Numbered from the stretch's first letter, positions 1 through 7,647 are shown. The stretch is 16,409 nucleotides of DNA from Ruminococcus sp. (GCA_003446315.1 DMBA01000054.1:1-16409), one strand, 5' to 3'. The notes: generated by a model not told the origin, from the sequence alone. Translations and numbers: made by a program.

Positions 1-50
1 CGCCGGGAAAGATTCATATAGATTTCATCCAATTGTCATAAGCTAACTAC

Positions 51-79
51 TTGACATTCAGGCTTTTTTGGGGTATAAT
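51..79 (+). promoter_or_regulatory. Sigma-A promoter of pckG
   Basis: TTGACA at 51-56 and TATAAT at 74-79 are both exact consensus hexamers separated by the ideal 17 bp. Transcription should begin near 86, giving a leader of about 47 nt. A strong ribosome binding site (AGGAGGT, 119-125) lies 7 nt before the pckG ATG. No obvious operator overlaps the promoter, so strong, possibly constitutive, expression is inferred. Confidence 0.9.
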
Positions 80-132
80 GTTATCAGGGAAAAGTTGTTT
101 TTTCCGTATATTGTACTTAGGAGGTCTGCATT

Positions 133-1968
133 ATGTCTCTGACAAAGAACCCGAATGTCAATCAGTGGGTCGAAGAAATGATCGCCCTCTGCAAGCCGGA
201 TCAGGTCGTATGGATCGACGGCTCCAAGGAACAGCTCGATCAGCTGACCGCAGAGGTCACATCTCTGCCGGACGGTCATCCCGACAAACTGTATAAGCTC
301 AATGAGGAAAAGTATCCGGGCTGCCTCTATCACCGCACCCGTCCGAATGATGTTGCCCGTGTTGAAGACAGAACCTTCATCTGCTCCCGCAAGGAAGAAG
401 ATGCAGGTCCGACCAATAACTGGATGGATCCGAAGGAAATGTATGCAAAGCTCACCCCGCTTTATGACGGCGTGATGAAGGGCAGAACCATGTATGTCAT
501 TCCGTACAGCATGGGCCCGATCGGTTCTCCGCTTGCAAAGGTCGGCGTTGAGGTTACTGATTCCATTTATGTTGTTCTGAATATGAATATCATGACCCGT
601 ATGGGCACCAAGGCTTTCGAGAATCTCGGCGATACTTCGAATGACTTCGTGCGCGGTCTGCACTCCAAGGCAGATGTTGATCCGGAAAACCGTTACATCG
701 TACAGTTCCCGGAAGACAACACCATCTGGTCAATCAATTCTGCATACGGCGGCAACGTTCTGCTCGGCAAGAAGTGCTTCGCGCTGCGTATCGCTTCCTA
801 TCAGGCAAAGAACGAGGGCTGGATGGCAGAGCATATGCTGATTCTGGGTCTCCAGAAGCCGGACGGCGATACCAAGTACATCTGTGCAGCATTCCCGTCT
901 GCATGCGGCAAGACCAACCTCGCAATGCTGATTCCGCCGGAAGGCTACCGCAAGGCAGGCTACAAGGTCTTCACCGTTGGTGATGACATTGCATGGCTGA
1001 AGCCCGGCCCGGACGGCAGATTGTATGCAATCAATCCGGAATTCGGTTTCTTCGGTGTTGCACCGGGAACAAACGAGAAGTCCAACTACAACGCGCTCGC
1101 ATCCACCAAGAAGAATGCGATCTTCACCAACGTTGCACTGGACAACTCCGACAACACACCGTGGTGGGAATCCCTGACGAAAGAGCCGCCGGTTGATGCA
1201 ACCGAGTGGAAGGGCGCAAAGGTCAACGGCCCTGAGTATTGCGCACAGGTTGACGCAAACGGCAAGCACCTGACCCTTGCACATCCGAACAGCCGCTTCA
1301 CCGCACCGGCAGAGAACTGCCCGTGCATCAGCCCTGAGTTCAACAATCCGCAGGGTGTTCCGATTTCTGCAATCATCTTCGGCGGCCGCCGTGCATCCAC
1401 GACTCCGCTGGTATATCAGTCCTTCGACTGGACACACGGTACCTACATGGGTTCCGCAGTTTCTTCCGAGACAACCGCAGCAGCGACCGGTGCAGTCGGC
1501 GTTCTGCGTCATGACCCGATGGCAATGAAGCCGTTCATCGGTTACAATGTCGGTGACTACTGGGCACACTGGCTCGAAATGGGCGAGATCCTCGGCGACA
1601 AGGCACCGAAGATCTTCAACGTCAACTGGTTCAAGAAGGACGCTGAAGGACACTTCATGTGGCCGGGCTTCGGCGACAACATGAGAGTCCTCGACTGGAT
1701 CATCAAGCGCTGCGAAGGCACTGTTGATGCTGATGAAACCGCAATCGGTTACCTGCCGAAGCCGGAAGATATCAACATCGAAGGTCTTGAGGGCGAGGTT
1801 GATCTCGACCGGATGAAGGCTCTTCTCGCAGTTGACAAGGATCTCTGGAAGAAGGAGATCGCCGAGATGCGCAGATACTACAACGATGACATCAAGGCAA
1901 AGGGCGGCAAGATTCCGCAGGCTCTGTATGATGTTCTCGACAAGATCGAAGCAAATCTCAATAAGTAA
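133..1968 (+). CDS. pckG: Phosphoenolpyruvate carboxykinase (GTP)
   Basis: This 611-residue cytosolic enzyme interconverts oxaloacetate + GTP and PEP + GDP + CO2. In rumen-type anaerobes it often runs toward CO2 fixation into oxaloacetate on the route to succinate; that direction is inferred here. The P-loop-like kinase motif FPSACGKTN is at residues 254-262 and carries the reactive cysteine (C258) typical of GTP-type enzymes. The metal-site motif GDDIAW is at 283-288, the GGNVLLGKKC region near 206-215 and the metal-ligand His near 234. NPEFGFFGVAPGTN follows at about 301-314. The length matches the GTP family (about 600) and not the ATP family (about 530). The ATG follows AGGAGGT with 7-nt spacing. 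The gene has its own promoter and terminator, so it is monocistronic. Confidence 0.97.
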   Translation: MSLTKNPNVNQWVEEMIALCKPDQVVWIDGSKEQLDQLTAEVTSLPDGHPDKLYKLNEEKYPGCLYHRTRPNDVARVEDRTFICSRKEEDAGPTNNWMDPKEMYAKLTPLYDGVMKGRTMYVIPYSMGPIGSPLAKVGVEVTDSIYVVLNMNIMTRMGTKAFENLGDTSNDFVRGLHSKADVDPENRYIVQFPEDNTIWSINSAYGGNVLLGKKCFALRIASYQAKNEGWMAEHMLILGLQKPDGDTKYICAAFPSACGKTNLAMLIPPEGYRKAGYKVFTVGDDIAWLKPGPDGRLYAINPEFGFFGVAPGTNEKSNYNALASTKKNAIFTNVALDNSDNTPWWESLTKEPPVDATEWKGAKVNGPEYCAQVDANGKHLTLAHPNSRFTAPAENCPCISPEFNNPQGVPISAIIFGGRRASTTPLVYQSFDWTHGTYMGSAVSSETTAAATGAVGVLRHDPMAMKPFIGYNVGDYWAHWLEMGEILGDKAPKIFNVNWFKKDAEGHFMWPGFGDNMRVLDWIIKRCEGTVDADETAIGYLPKPEDINIEGLEGEVDLDRMKALLAVDKDLWKKEIAEMRRYYNDDIKAKGGKIPQALYDVLDKIEANLNK

Positions 1969-1979
1969 GATCAACAAAG

Positions 1980-2010
1980 AGACTCCTCTGTTCGCAGGGG
2001 AGTCTTTTTT
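1980..2010 (+). terminator. Rho-independent terminator of pckG
   Basis: An 11-bp stem (1980-1990 with 1995-2005, one G-U pair) is capped by a UUCG tetraloop (1991-1994) and followed directly by a T run through 2010. It starts 12 nt after the pckG stop codon. This is a textbook intrinsic terminator. Confidence 0.95.
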
Positions 2011-2019
2011 GTGGTGACA

Positions 2020-2054
2020 AAAACAAATCCCGCCCGATTGATTTCGGACGGGAT
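2020..2054 (-). terminator. Terminator of the folT-folC-proC gene block
   Basis: Read on the minus strand, arms 2045-2054 and 2027-2036 form a 10-bp stem in which the single imperfect position is a G-U pair on this strand only. The loop is 8 nt, and the stem is followed by TTTGTTTTTG. It starts 4 nt past the stop codon of the DUF624-like gene and faces the pckG terminator. Confidence 0.85.
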
Positions 2055-2058
2055 ATTT

Positions 2059-2967
2059 TTATGAAATGACCTTTCCTTTTTTGGGTTTCTCGACCGGTGC
2101 AGGCGTTTCAGAGCCGCCGCGATCGGTAAAGAGGCGATCCTCGTCATCATTGGTGTGATCGTCTTCCGGATTCTGCTCACCGGAAGCCTCGTAATAGGGA
2201 TTGATTACATATTTCTGAATGACCGGATAATGCACAAACATCACGAGATAGCCGATGAACGCAGCCGGGAAGAAACTAAGCAGGAACATGAAATAGCTGT
2301 GGATAAAAATGAGCAGCACCATCAGACCGATCATAGCAGCCGCACCGAGCGTTGTAATGATGCACTGTTTGAGAGACAGCCCGACGAGCATAAACGCATT
2401 TTTGAGCACATTGCGCTTATTGAGCGTTGTAGCAGCCTGTAACGGCAGGATATAATAGTTCATAAAGAGCACGATCAGCGCAATGGCGAGTGAAATGCCA
2501 TAGGGGATATAGATGGCGCTGCTGCCGGATTCCAGAGCGATCTGCGGATAGACATAATATCCGGCGATGATCGAAGCGATCAGCACGGCATCAATGCACC
2601 AATAGAGGAGCGCGGCACCGAAATTATTCTTGAATCCTTTTTTGAATTCCTCACCGAAAAAGAACGGTTTATCGAGCACAATGAGCCGGAGAATGCGGGC
2701 GCAGCCTGCCATGACAGGCCCCTCAATGAGAAACTGCACGATGAGCAGAAAGATCGTCATAGCATTGGTGAATTTGTTATTGGTATCAATGTAGACAATC
2801 AACGAAAGAAACATCGGGATATGCAGCACAGAAAAAACAAGATTGAGGGTAATGAGTTTCCCGAAATTCCGGAACAGCAATTCCCAAAAGCGGAAGAAGG
2901 GCTTTTTTTTCGGAGCATTCGGATCAATACCCGGTCCGGCATTTTGCCAGCCTCTAAAGAGACTCAA
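2059..2967 (-). CDS. DUF624/YesL-like integral membrane protein
   Basis: This polytopic membrane protein has about six hydrophobic segments, an N-terminal PGIDPNAPKKKPFFRFWE stretch and a soluble acidic, charged C-terminal tail (from about SGEQNPEDDH to the end). The amphipathic FRFWELLFRNFGKL start followed by closely spaced TM helices resembles the DUF624/YesL group, often found near sugar-use genes and of unknown biochemical function. The start is uncertain. A TTG at 2967 has a Shine-Dalgarno-like AAAGGAT about 8 nt upstream and gives MSLFRGW (302 aa). An ATG at 3024 adds 19 residues and overlaps the upstream gene by 23 nt, but has no visible ribosome site. It is the last gene of the minus-strand block. 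Confidence 0.75.
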   Translation of the reverse strand: MSLFRGWQNAGPGIDPNAPKKKPFFRFWELLFRNFGKLITLNLVFSVLHIPMFLSLIVYIDTNNKFTNAMTIFLLIVQFLIEGPVMAGCARILRLIVLDKPFFFGEEFKKGFKNNFGAALLYWCIDAVLIASIIAGYYVYPQIALESGSSAIYIPYGISLAIALIVLFMNYYILPLQAATTLNKRNVLKNAFMLVGLSLKQCIITTLGAAAMIGLMVLLIFIHSYFMFLLSFFPAAFIGYLVMFVHYPVIQKYVINPYYEASGEQNPEDDHTNDDEDRLFTDRGGSETPAPVEKPKKGKVIS

Positions 2968-3001
2968 ACGAAACACATCCTTTCGGTTGACAGAAAACGC
3001 A

Positions 3002-3640
3002 TTACAGCGTGAGTAAACGGTCATTGAGCTGCCAGAGCAGCAGCGTATGAAGCCCGGCAGCGCAAACAGAGAGCAGCGCCCATGTCAGCATACCGGTGAG
3101 ATAGGCAGAGAGTGAACATGGCATTGCGGCATCAGATTGCGGATGCAGCAACAGCGTGGTCATATGATTTGCAAGCAGGAGCGCATCTTTAGCGGCACGA
3201 CAAAGCAGCAGCGTGCTGAGGAATCCGAAGGGGAGCATCAGTACGGCAGCGATCACGATTCCGTCACGCACCGGAAACGTTACAAAGAGCTGTGCCGCAG
3301 CGCACCCGAAAGCGAACCCGCGGGAGAGCAAAAGTGCGAGTACGGTGCATTGACCGAACGCCGCGCAGCCGCTGAGCAGAATCCCGCCGAGCAGCAGCAA
3401 AACGGGGCAGAGCGCCTGCAAAAAGACCGCACGCAGTGAGCGCATCGCGTCAGAGACAGCCAGTCCCTGCGTGAAAACGGAAATGTCCGGCAGCATCCCG
3501 CGGCTTTGCAGAAACGCGCCGAGACAGATACCGGCGAAAGACCAGCACATGAGCAGCCTGACAGGATCCGGCAGCCGGAATGTCAGACGGCTTGTCCTTG
3601 CGGACATCGTATGATACAGCAGATGAGACATAGATTTCAT
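3002..3640 (-). CDS. SpoIIM-like multi-spanning membrane protein
   Basis: This 212-residue protein has about five hydrophobic segments. The central LLSRGFAFGCAAAQLF, the following FPVRDGIVIAAVLMLPFGFLSTLLL and the closing CRAAKDALLLAN follow the pattern of the SpoIIM/DUF95 family (glycine-rich helix, then a Pro-containing helix ending in a short Ala/Lys segment). SpoIIM takes part in septal peptidoglycan remodelling during engulfment, but DUF95 paralogues also occur outside sporulation, so the role here is open. The ATG at 3640 lies 6 nt after GGAGGG; the ATG at 3646 abuts that site and is less likely. It lies 46 nt downstream of proC and overlaps or abuts the DUF624-like gene, so cotranscription is likely. 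Confidence 0.6.
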   Translation of the reverse strand: MKSMSHLLYHTMSARTSRLTFRLPDPVRLLMCWSFAGICLGAFLQSRGMLPDISVFTQGLAVSDAMRSLRAVFLQALCPVLLLLGGILLSGCAAFGQCTVLALLLSRGFAFGCAAAQLFVTFPVRDGIVIAAVLMLPFGFLSTLLLCRAAKDALLLANHMTTLLLHPQSDAAMPCSLSAYLTGMLTWALLSVCAAGLHTLLLWQLNDRLLTL

Positions 3641-3686
3641 AAGCATCCCTCCGCAGTATCATATGCGGACATGCGCAAAAATAGAA

Positions 3687-4511
3687 TCAGGGACGTTCCG
3701 CACCGGCGAGCGCATAAGCGCGGTTGGTGCAATGTTCGCAGCAATCGGATACAGCGGCGGTGAGGTCATGTGCATAGAGCTGATCGAGTCCGGCGAGTGT
3801 TGTGCCGCCGGGAGAGGAGACCATCTTGATCAGTTCGTCGATGGAATAACCGGAATCGGTCATCATTTTTGCAGAACCGATCATTGCCTGTGCAAAGAGG
3901 CGGAGTGCCGCGCCGTCATCGAGTCCTTCTTTCTTTGCGAAATCGAGGAAGCCCTTTGCATAGAGATAGAGGAAAGCAGGGCTGGAGCTGTTGACAGCAA
4001 TGATCTCGCGCATTTTATTTTCCGGAATTTCCTCAGCGATGCCGCAGGTAGCGAACATCTGCATGGCAAGCTGAAATTCGTCATCGGTGATGCCGTCGCA
4101 TTTTGCGAGTGCCGTTGCGCCAAGACCGAGCATCAGCGGCGTATTGGGCATGCAGAGGATAATGCGCGCATCGGGGATCGTATGGGAACGAATAAACTCC
4201 GCAGAGATACCGGCGCAGATCGAAATGATGACCTGTTCCTTGCGGATGGTGAGCTGATCGAGCACATCGCCCAGCACCTGCGGCTTGACGGCAAGCACGA
4301 GGAAATCGGAAGCATCTGCGAGCGCCTGTTCAGAAGCGGCAGGCGCAACGCCGCAGTCTTCGAGTTTCCGGAGCTGATCGGCATTTTTATCATAGGAGAG
4401 GATTTTGCTGACAGCGCCGTTTTTGCAAAGATCAGAAGCGGAGATGCCGCGCATCATAGCGGTGCCCATATTGCCGGCACCGAGAAAACCGAGTGTGATT
4501 TGTTGATTCAT
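3687..4511 (-). CDS. proC: Pyrroline-5-carboxylate reductase
   Basis: This enzyme catalyses the last step of proline synthesis: reduction of 1-pyrroline-5-carboxylate with NAD(P)H. The protein is 274 residues, normal for the family. The N-terminal Rossmann motif GFLGAGNMGTAMMRGI (about 8-23) binds the dinucleotide. LAVKPQVLGDVL, PNTPLMLGLGATAL and the C-terminal VSSPGGTTLAGL signature, which forms the substrate site and dimer region, are all present. The usual GSGPA segment reads NSSSPA here, a mild variant. The ATG overlaps the folC stop codon by 4 nt (ATGA), so translation is probably coupled to folC. Confidence 0.95.
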   Translation of the reverse strand: MNQQITLGFLGAGNMGTAMMRGISASDLCKNGAVSKILSYDKNADQLRKLEDCGVAPAASEQALADASDFLVLAVKPQVLGDVLDQLTIRKEQVIISICAGISAEFIRSHTIPDARIILCMPNTPLMLGLGATALAKCDGITDDEFQLAMQMFATCGIAEEIPENKMREIIAVNSSSPAFLYLYAKGFLDFAKKEGLDDGAALRLFAQAMIGSAKMMTDSGYSIDELIKMVSSPGGTTLAGLDQLYAHDLTAAVSDCCEHCTNRAYALAGAERP

Positions 4512-5779
4512 GGCAGAATTCCTTTCTTTGTCAGGGCATCGCAGAAAGCATCATAGAGATAGAGCGAACCGAGACCGATAACGGGATGACCGGAGTCGCA
4601 TGCACCGCTGACCGCCTGCAAAACGGAATCGCAGGGGACAGCAGGGATGCCGGCAGCGCGGAAGACATCAGCGAGCTGCGCGGCGGAAAGCGCACGGGGA
4701 TTATCCGGCGTAACGGTAAAGATTTGATTTGCAAGCGGGGCGAGCAGTGCGGGATACTGTTCAAACGCCTTATCCGCCATCACACCGATGACGAACGAGA
4801 GGGAACGGTTTTCGCCGAAAAACTGCGTCAAAGCAGAGACAGCAGCCTGCATGCCGTCGGGATTATGTGCACCGTCAAACATGACAACGGGCTGTTTTGC
4901 GAGCAATTCCATACGACCGCGCCAGCGGCAGTCAGCGAGTCCGTTCCGCACAGCGTCATCTGAGATCTGCAAGCCCTGATCGCGTAATAGGGAGACAGCC
5001 CGCAGCACGATGGCAGCATTTTCGGGCTGATAAGTACCGGGAAGACCGAGGTGCAGCTTATCGAAAGCCGGACTGAAACAGTCTGTACCTTCCGGAGACA
5101 TTCTTATGATTTCAGGCGGTGTATCGGGGAAATACAGCGCACTGTGCATTTTTTCGGCATAAGCACGAATGACCTGCACCACATCCGGATCAGAGCACCC
5201 GGTCAGAACGGGGCAATCCTGCTTGATGATCCCGGCTTTATGGGCAGCGATCTCCGGCAGAGAGCTGCCGAGAAACGCGCAGTGATCGAGCCGGACATTG
5301 GTAATTACCGAGAGCAAGGGATGCGCAATGACATTGGTGCAGTCGGAGTCGCCGCCCATACAGCACTCAATGACAGCGATCTGACAATGCTGCTGCCGGA
5401 AGACTGTAAAAGCAGCCGCCGCAAGGATCTCGAATTCCGTGGGCAGGTCGTCCATTTGTTCTGCACAGGCATGCACTTCGGAGATTGCCTGTGCAAAGAC
5501 ATCCGGCGGCACGGGGATGCCGCCGATCTGAAAATAGTCAAAAGGGGAGCGCAAGGCAGGGGAAGCGAAATGACCGGTCACATAACCGGCTTTCCGGAGC
5601 ACGGCAGCGAGCATAGCGCCGACGGAACCTTTCCCGTTCGTGCCGGAAATATGAATGGTTTGATAGGCATTCTGGGGCATTCCAAGCCTTGCGGTCAATT
5701 CAGAAACGCGCTCCAGACCGAGCTTATAGCCGCGGCTGGCAGCCTGCCTGAGATAGCAGAGCGCTTCGGAAGCATTCAT
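4508..5779 (-). CDS. folC: Bifunctional folylpolyglutamate synthase / dihydrofolate synthase
   Basis: This Mur-ligase-family enzyme adds glutamate to dihydropteroate and to folates, retaining the cofactors in the cell. The protein is 423 residues, the usual FolC length. The ATP-binding P-loop ISGTNGKGSVGAML is at about 43-56, the Mur-family lysine region AAHKAGIIKQDCPVL lies mid-protein, and YQPENAAIVLRA and MFDGAHNPDGM mark the C-terminal ligase domain. The start codon overlaps the folT stop (ATGA) and its stop overlaps the proC start, so three genes are translationally linked. With folT upstream under a THF riboswitch, this is a folate uptake and trapping unit. Confidence 0.96.
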   Translation of the reverse strand: MNASEALCYLRQAASRGYKLGLERVSELTARLGMPQNAYQTIHISGTNGKGSVGAMLAAVLRKAGYVTGHFASPALRSPFDYFQIGGIPVPPDVFAQAISEVHACAEQMDDLPTEFEILAAAAFTVFRQQHCQIAVIECCMGGDSDCTNVIAHPLLSVITNVRLDHCAFLGSSLPEIAAHKAGIIKQDCPVLTGCSDPDVVQVIRAYAEKMHSALYFPDTPPEIIRMSPEGTDCFSPAFDKLHLGLPGTYQPENAAIVLRAVSLLRDQGLQISDDAVRNGLADCRWRGRMELLAKQPVVMFDGAHNPDGMQAAVSALTQFFGENRSLSFVIGVMADKAFEQYPALLAPLANQIFTVTPDNPRALSAAQLADVFRAAGIPAVPCDSVLQAVSGACDSGHPVIGLGSLYLYDAFCDALTKKGILP

Positions 5780-6333
5780 TTTTTATTCAGCCTTTCGATC
5801 TGCGCAGCGAAGGGTTTATTCATCAGCAGCGCAGTAATGATAAGCGTTTCGACAGAGCCGATCACGATATACAGCGGCACGCGGAGCATGACCTGCGGCA
5901 GGGTATAGTGAAAATAGAGCACCAGACCTGCTGTTTTGACGATCATAGAACCGATGCAGTGTGCACCGAGCACGGTGAGCAGATTCCGGATCAGACCGGG
6001 CATCTGCGGAAAGCGGATATCCGGAACGGTGCGGAAGAGCAGACCTGCGACCAGACCGACGCAGCCTGCACCGAGGGTAATGATGGGGTTAATAGAATAA
6101 CCGACCATCAGGCAGCCGACGAGGTCAGCGAGGACACCGGTCAGAAAGCCGGCAGGCGCACCGAGGAACATACCTGCCATGAGGATCGGGAGATTCTCAA
6201 AGCTGATGCGGAATGGCCCTGCATTAAAAGCGAGAAACTTGCCGAAGATGATGCTCATAGCAGCGAGCATCGCCATGATCGTGAGGACGCGCACATCCTT
6301 GAGCGCAGCGGTGGAAGAACGAACATTTTTCAT
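5776..6333 (-). CDS. folT: Folate ECF transporter S component
   Basis: This substrate-binding integral membrane subunit works with the shared EcfA/EcfA'/EcfT energy-coupling module, which is not in this window, to import folates. The 185-residue protein has about six TM helices. Its N-terminal KDVRVLTIMAMLAAMSIIFGKF followed by GPFRISFENLPILMAGMFLGAPAGFLTGVLADLVG is characteristic of ECF S components of the FolT type. The ATG at 6333 is chosen because AAAGGAG lies 9 nt before it; an in-frame upstream ATG at 6369 would fall inside the leader hairpin. Folate specificity is supported by the THF riboswitch in its leader and by folC overlapping its 3' end. Confidence 0.93.
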   Translation of the reverse strand: MKNVRSSTAALKDVRVLTIMAMLAAMSIIFGKFLAFNAGPFRISFENLPILMAGMFLGAPAGFLTGVLADLVGCLMVGYSINPIITLGAGCVGLVAGLLFRTVPDIRFPQMPGLIRNLLTVLGAHCIGSMIVKTAGLVLYFHYTLPQVMLRVPLYIVIGSVETLIITALLMNKPFAAQIERLNKK

Positions 6334-6340
6334 AATAAAA

Positions 6341-6378
6341 CACTCCTTTGTACAATAAACTGAATGCACAAAGGAGTG
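6341..6378 (-). promoter_or_regulatory. Hairpin sequestering the folT Shine-Dalgarno (riboswitch expression platform)
   Basis: On the minus strand CACTCCTTTGTGCA (6378-6365) pairs with TGTACAAAGGAGTG (6354-6341): 14 bp with one G-U pair and a 10-nt loop. The 3' arm contains the whole AAAGGAG ribosome site of folT, whose ATG is at 6333. When folded, the site is inaccessible, so control of translation is inferred. Only a weak UUUUAUU follows the stem, making transcription termination less likely. Confidence 0.85.
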
Positions 6379-6396
6379 ATGAGATTCCCTTATGCC

Positions 6397-6496
6397 TCAG
6401 CGGGATGCGAAAGCCTTACCGCAAACGCAGCGCGTTTTTCGTCCGCACGGCAACTCCCCGTCCGCACGGCACTTTACGCAAGGCTTCCTACTCTGA
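6397..6496 (-). promoter_or_regulatory. Tetrahydrofolate (THF) riboswitch aptamer
   Basis: The minus strand shows the THF aptamer landmarks in order: short P1 (UCAG 6496-6493 with CUGA 6400-6397), GAGUAGG, P2 (AAGCCUU 6486-6480 with AAGGCUU 6417-6411), GCGUAAAGUG, P3, an ACGAA segment, an AAACGC/GCGUUU hairpin (6437-6423), GCGGUAA and GCAUCC (6408-6403). P3 is made of two copies of CCGUGCGG (6469-6462 and 6450-6443), closing an 11-nt loop. Its GGGA (6458-6455) can pair with UCCC (6405-6402), matching the known P3-loop pseudoknot. The aptamer precedes folT, the classic context for this class. Ligand binding is expected to lower expression. Confidence 0.93.
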
Positions 6497-6516
6497 CGCA
6501 GGATCGGGATCCTGCG
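6497..6516 (-). other. Perfect hairpin between pfkA and the THF riboswitch
   Basis: CGCAGGATC and GATCCTGCG form a perfect 9-bp inverted repeat with a 2-nt spacer (8 bp with a CCCG loop in practice). It lies 20 nt after the pfkA stop and abuts the riboswitch. No U tract follows on the minus strand, so a conventional intrinsic terminator is not supported. It may instead protect an RNA end or insulate the aptamer from upstream sequence. Confidence 0.6.
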
Positions 6517-6536
6517 CGGCATACATAACGGATATA

Positions 6537-7496
6537 TCAGATGCTGATGACTTTTGTGAGGTCGTAGATATCGTCATCGAACGGTTTTGTCATCTTGAGG
6601 GCTTCCTGGATGTCATAGTCCACGAGCTTCGTGCCGCGGATACCGACAACGCGGTTGCCGATGCCTTTTTCGAGCAGATTGACGGCATAGTTACCCATCT
6701 GGCTGGCGAGCACTCTGTCGCGCACAGTCGGAGAACCGCCGCGCTGGACATGACCGAGGATGGTTGCTCTGGATTCGATACCGGTTTCCTTCTCGATGCG
6801 CTCAGCGATCTCAACGGAGTGACCGACACCCTCAGCAACGATGATGATGAAGTTCTGCTTGCCGATCTTGCGGCTTTCCTGCATCTTGCAGATGATCTCG
6901 CCGAGATCATAGGGCTTTTCGGGGCAAAGAACTTCGACAGCGCCGCAGGCAACAGCGGTATTGACAGCGATATAGCCTGCGCCTCTGCCCATGACTTCCA
7001 CAACGGAGCAGCGGTCATGGCTGTGGCTGGTATCGCGCAGCTTATCGACAAGTTCCACAACAGTATTCATTGCAGTATCATAACCGATTGTGAAATCAGT
7101 GCTGGAGATATCGTTGTCGATGGTACCGGGAAGACCGATGGTCGGGATACCGTGTGCAGAGAGATCGCCTGCACCGCGGTAGGAGCCGTCGCCGCCGATG
7201 ACGACCAGACCCTCAATGCCCATATCATGACATGCCTGTACGCCCTTGAGCACACCGGCTTCGTCCTTAAATTCTTTACAGCGTGCAGAAAAGAGCTTCG
7301 TACCGCCGCGCTGGATGATGGAAGACACAGAACGCGCATCCATCTCGTACATATCGTGGTTCAGCAGACCGTTATAACCTCTGTTGATTCCGACGACCGT
7401 CATACCCTTATAGATACCGGTACGAACGACTGCACGGATTGCTGCATTCATGCCCGGCGCATCGCCGCCGCTGGTGAGAACACCGATTCGTTTCAT
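6537..7496 (-). CDS. pfkA: ATP-dependent 6-phosphofructokinase
   Basis: This enzyme commits fructose 6-phosphate to glycolysis by ATP-dependent phosphorylation to fructose 1,6-bisphosphate. It is 319 residues, the size of the bacterial PfkA type. TSGGDAPGMNAAIRA is at about 8-22, VIGGDGSYRGA near 98-108, PGTIDND with the catalytic aspartate near 122-128, EVMGRGAG near 168-175 and HVQRGGSPT near 249-257. Gly in GGDGS and in PGTIDND (not GGDD or PKTIDND) indicates ATP rather than pyrophosphate as donor. AGGAGG precedes the ATG at 7496 with good spacing. It has its own strong promoter at 7580-7608. The folT leader begins about 40 nt after its stop in the same direction. Confidence 0.97.
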   Translation of the reverse strand: MKRIGVLTSGGDAPGMNAAIRAVVRTGIYKGMTVVGINRGYNGLLNHDMYEMDARSVSSIIQRGGTKLFSARCKEFKDEAGVLKGVQACHDMGIEGLVVIGGDGSYRGAGDLSAHGIPTIGLPGTIDNDISSTDFTIGYDTAMNTVVELVDKLRDTSHSHDRCSVVEVMGRGAGYIAVNTAVACGAVEVLCPEKPYDLGEIICKMQESRKIGKQNFIIIVAEGVGHSVEIAERIEKETGIESRATILGHVQRGGSPTVRDRVLASQMGNYAVNLLEKGIGNRVVGIRGTKLVDYDIQEALKMTKPFDDDIYDLTKVISI

Positions 7497-7579
7497 AGCT
7501 TTTTTCCTCCTCTTAATTCCATGCCGTGCGAGAGGTGCGCGGCATCATCCTTTTACTCGTGCATAATCTGCCGATTATT

Positions 7580-7608
7580 ATTTTACTACTTTTTTCTCGT
7601 TTCGTCAA
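7580..7608 (-). promoter_or_regulatory. Sigma-A promoter of pfkA
   Basis: On the minus strand TTGACG (7608-7603) and TAAAAT (7585-7580) are 17 bp apart, each one mismatch from consensus. The inferred start near 7573 gives a leader of about 77 nt. That leader contains a hairpin closed by ATGCCG/CGGCAT (7545-7540 with 7526-7521) ahead of the AGGAGG site. This is the only convincing promoter seen for the pfkA-to-DUF624 block. Confidence 0.85.
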
Positions 7609-7647
7609 GGGGGTACGGCGGGATTTTACGCAACGTACACAATTTAT

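Noticed and set aside
730..1977. A 415-codon minus-strand frame opposite pckG
   Set aside because: Antisense shadow of an unmistakable PEP carboxykinase; no promoter or ribosome site.
3663..5908. Plus-strand frames of 297 and 285 codons opposite proC and folC
   Set aside because: Antisense to two fully motif-supported enzymes that overlap by ATGA junctions.
6349..6360. The 12-mer TGTACAATAAAC shared with 9904-9915
   Set aside because: One copy is part of the folT SD-sequestering helix, the other part of a dyad; the contexts are unrelated and AT-rich, so chance is the simplest explanation.
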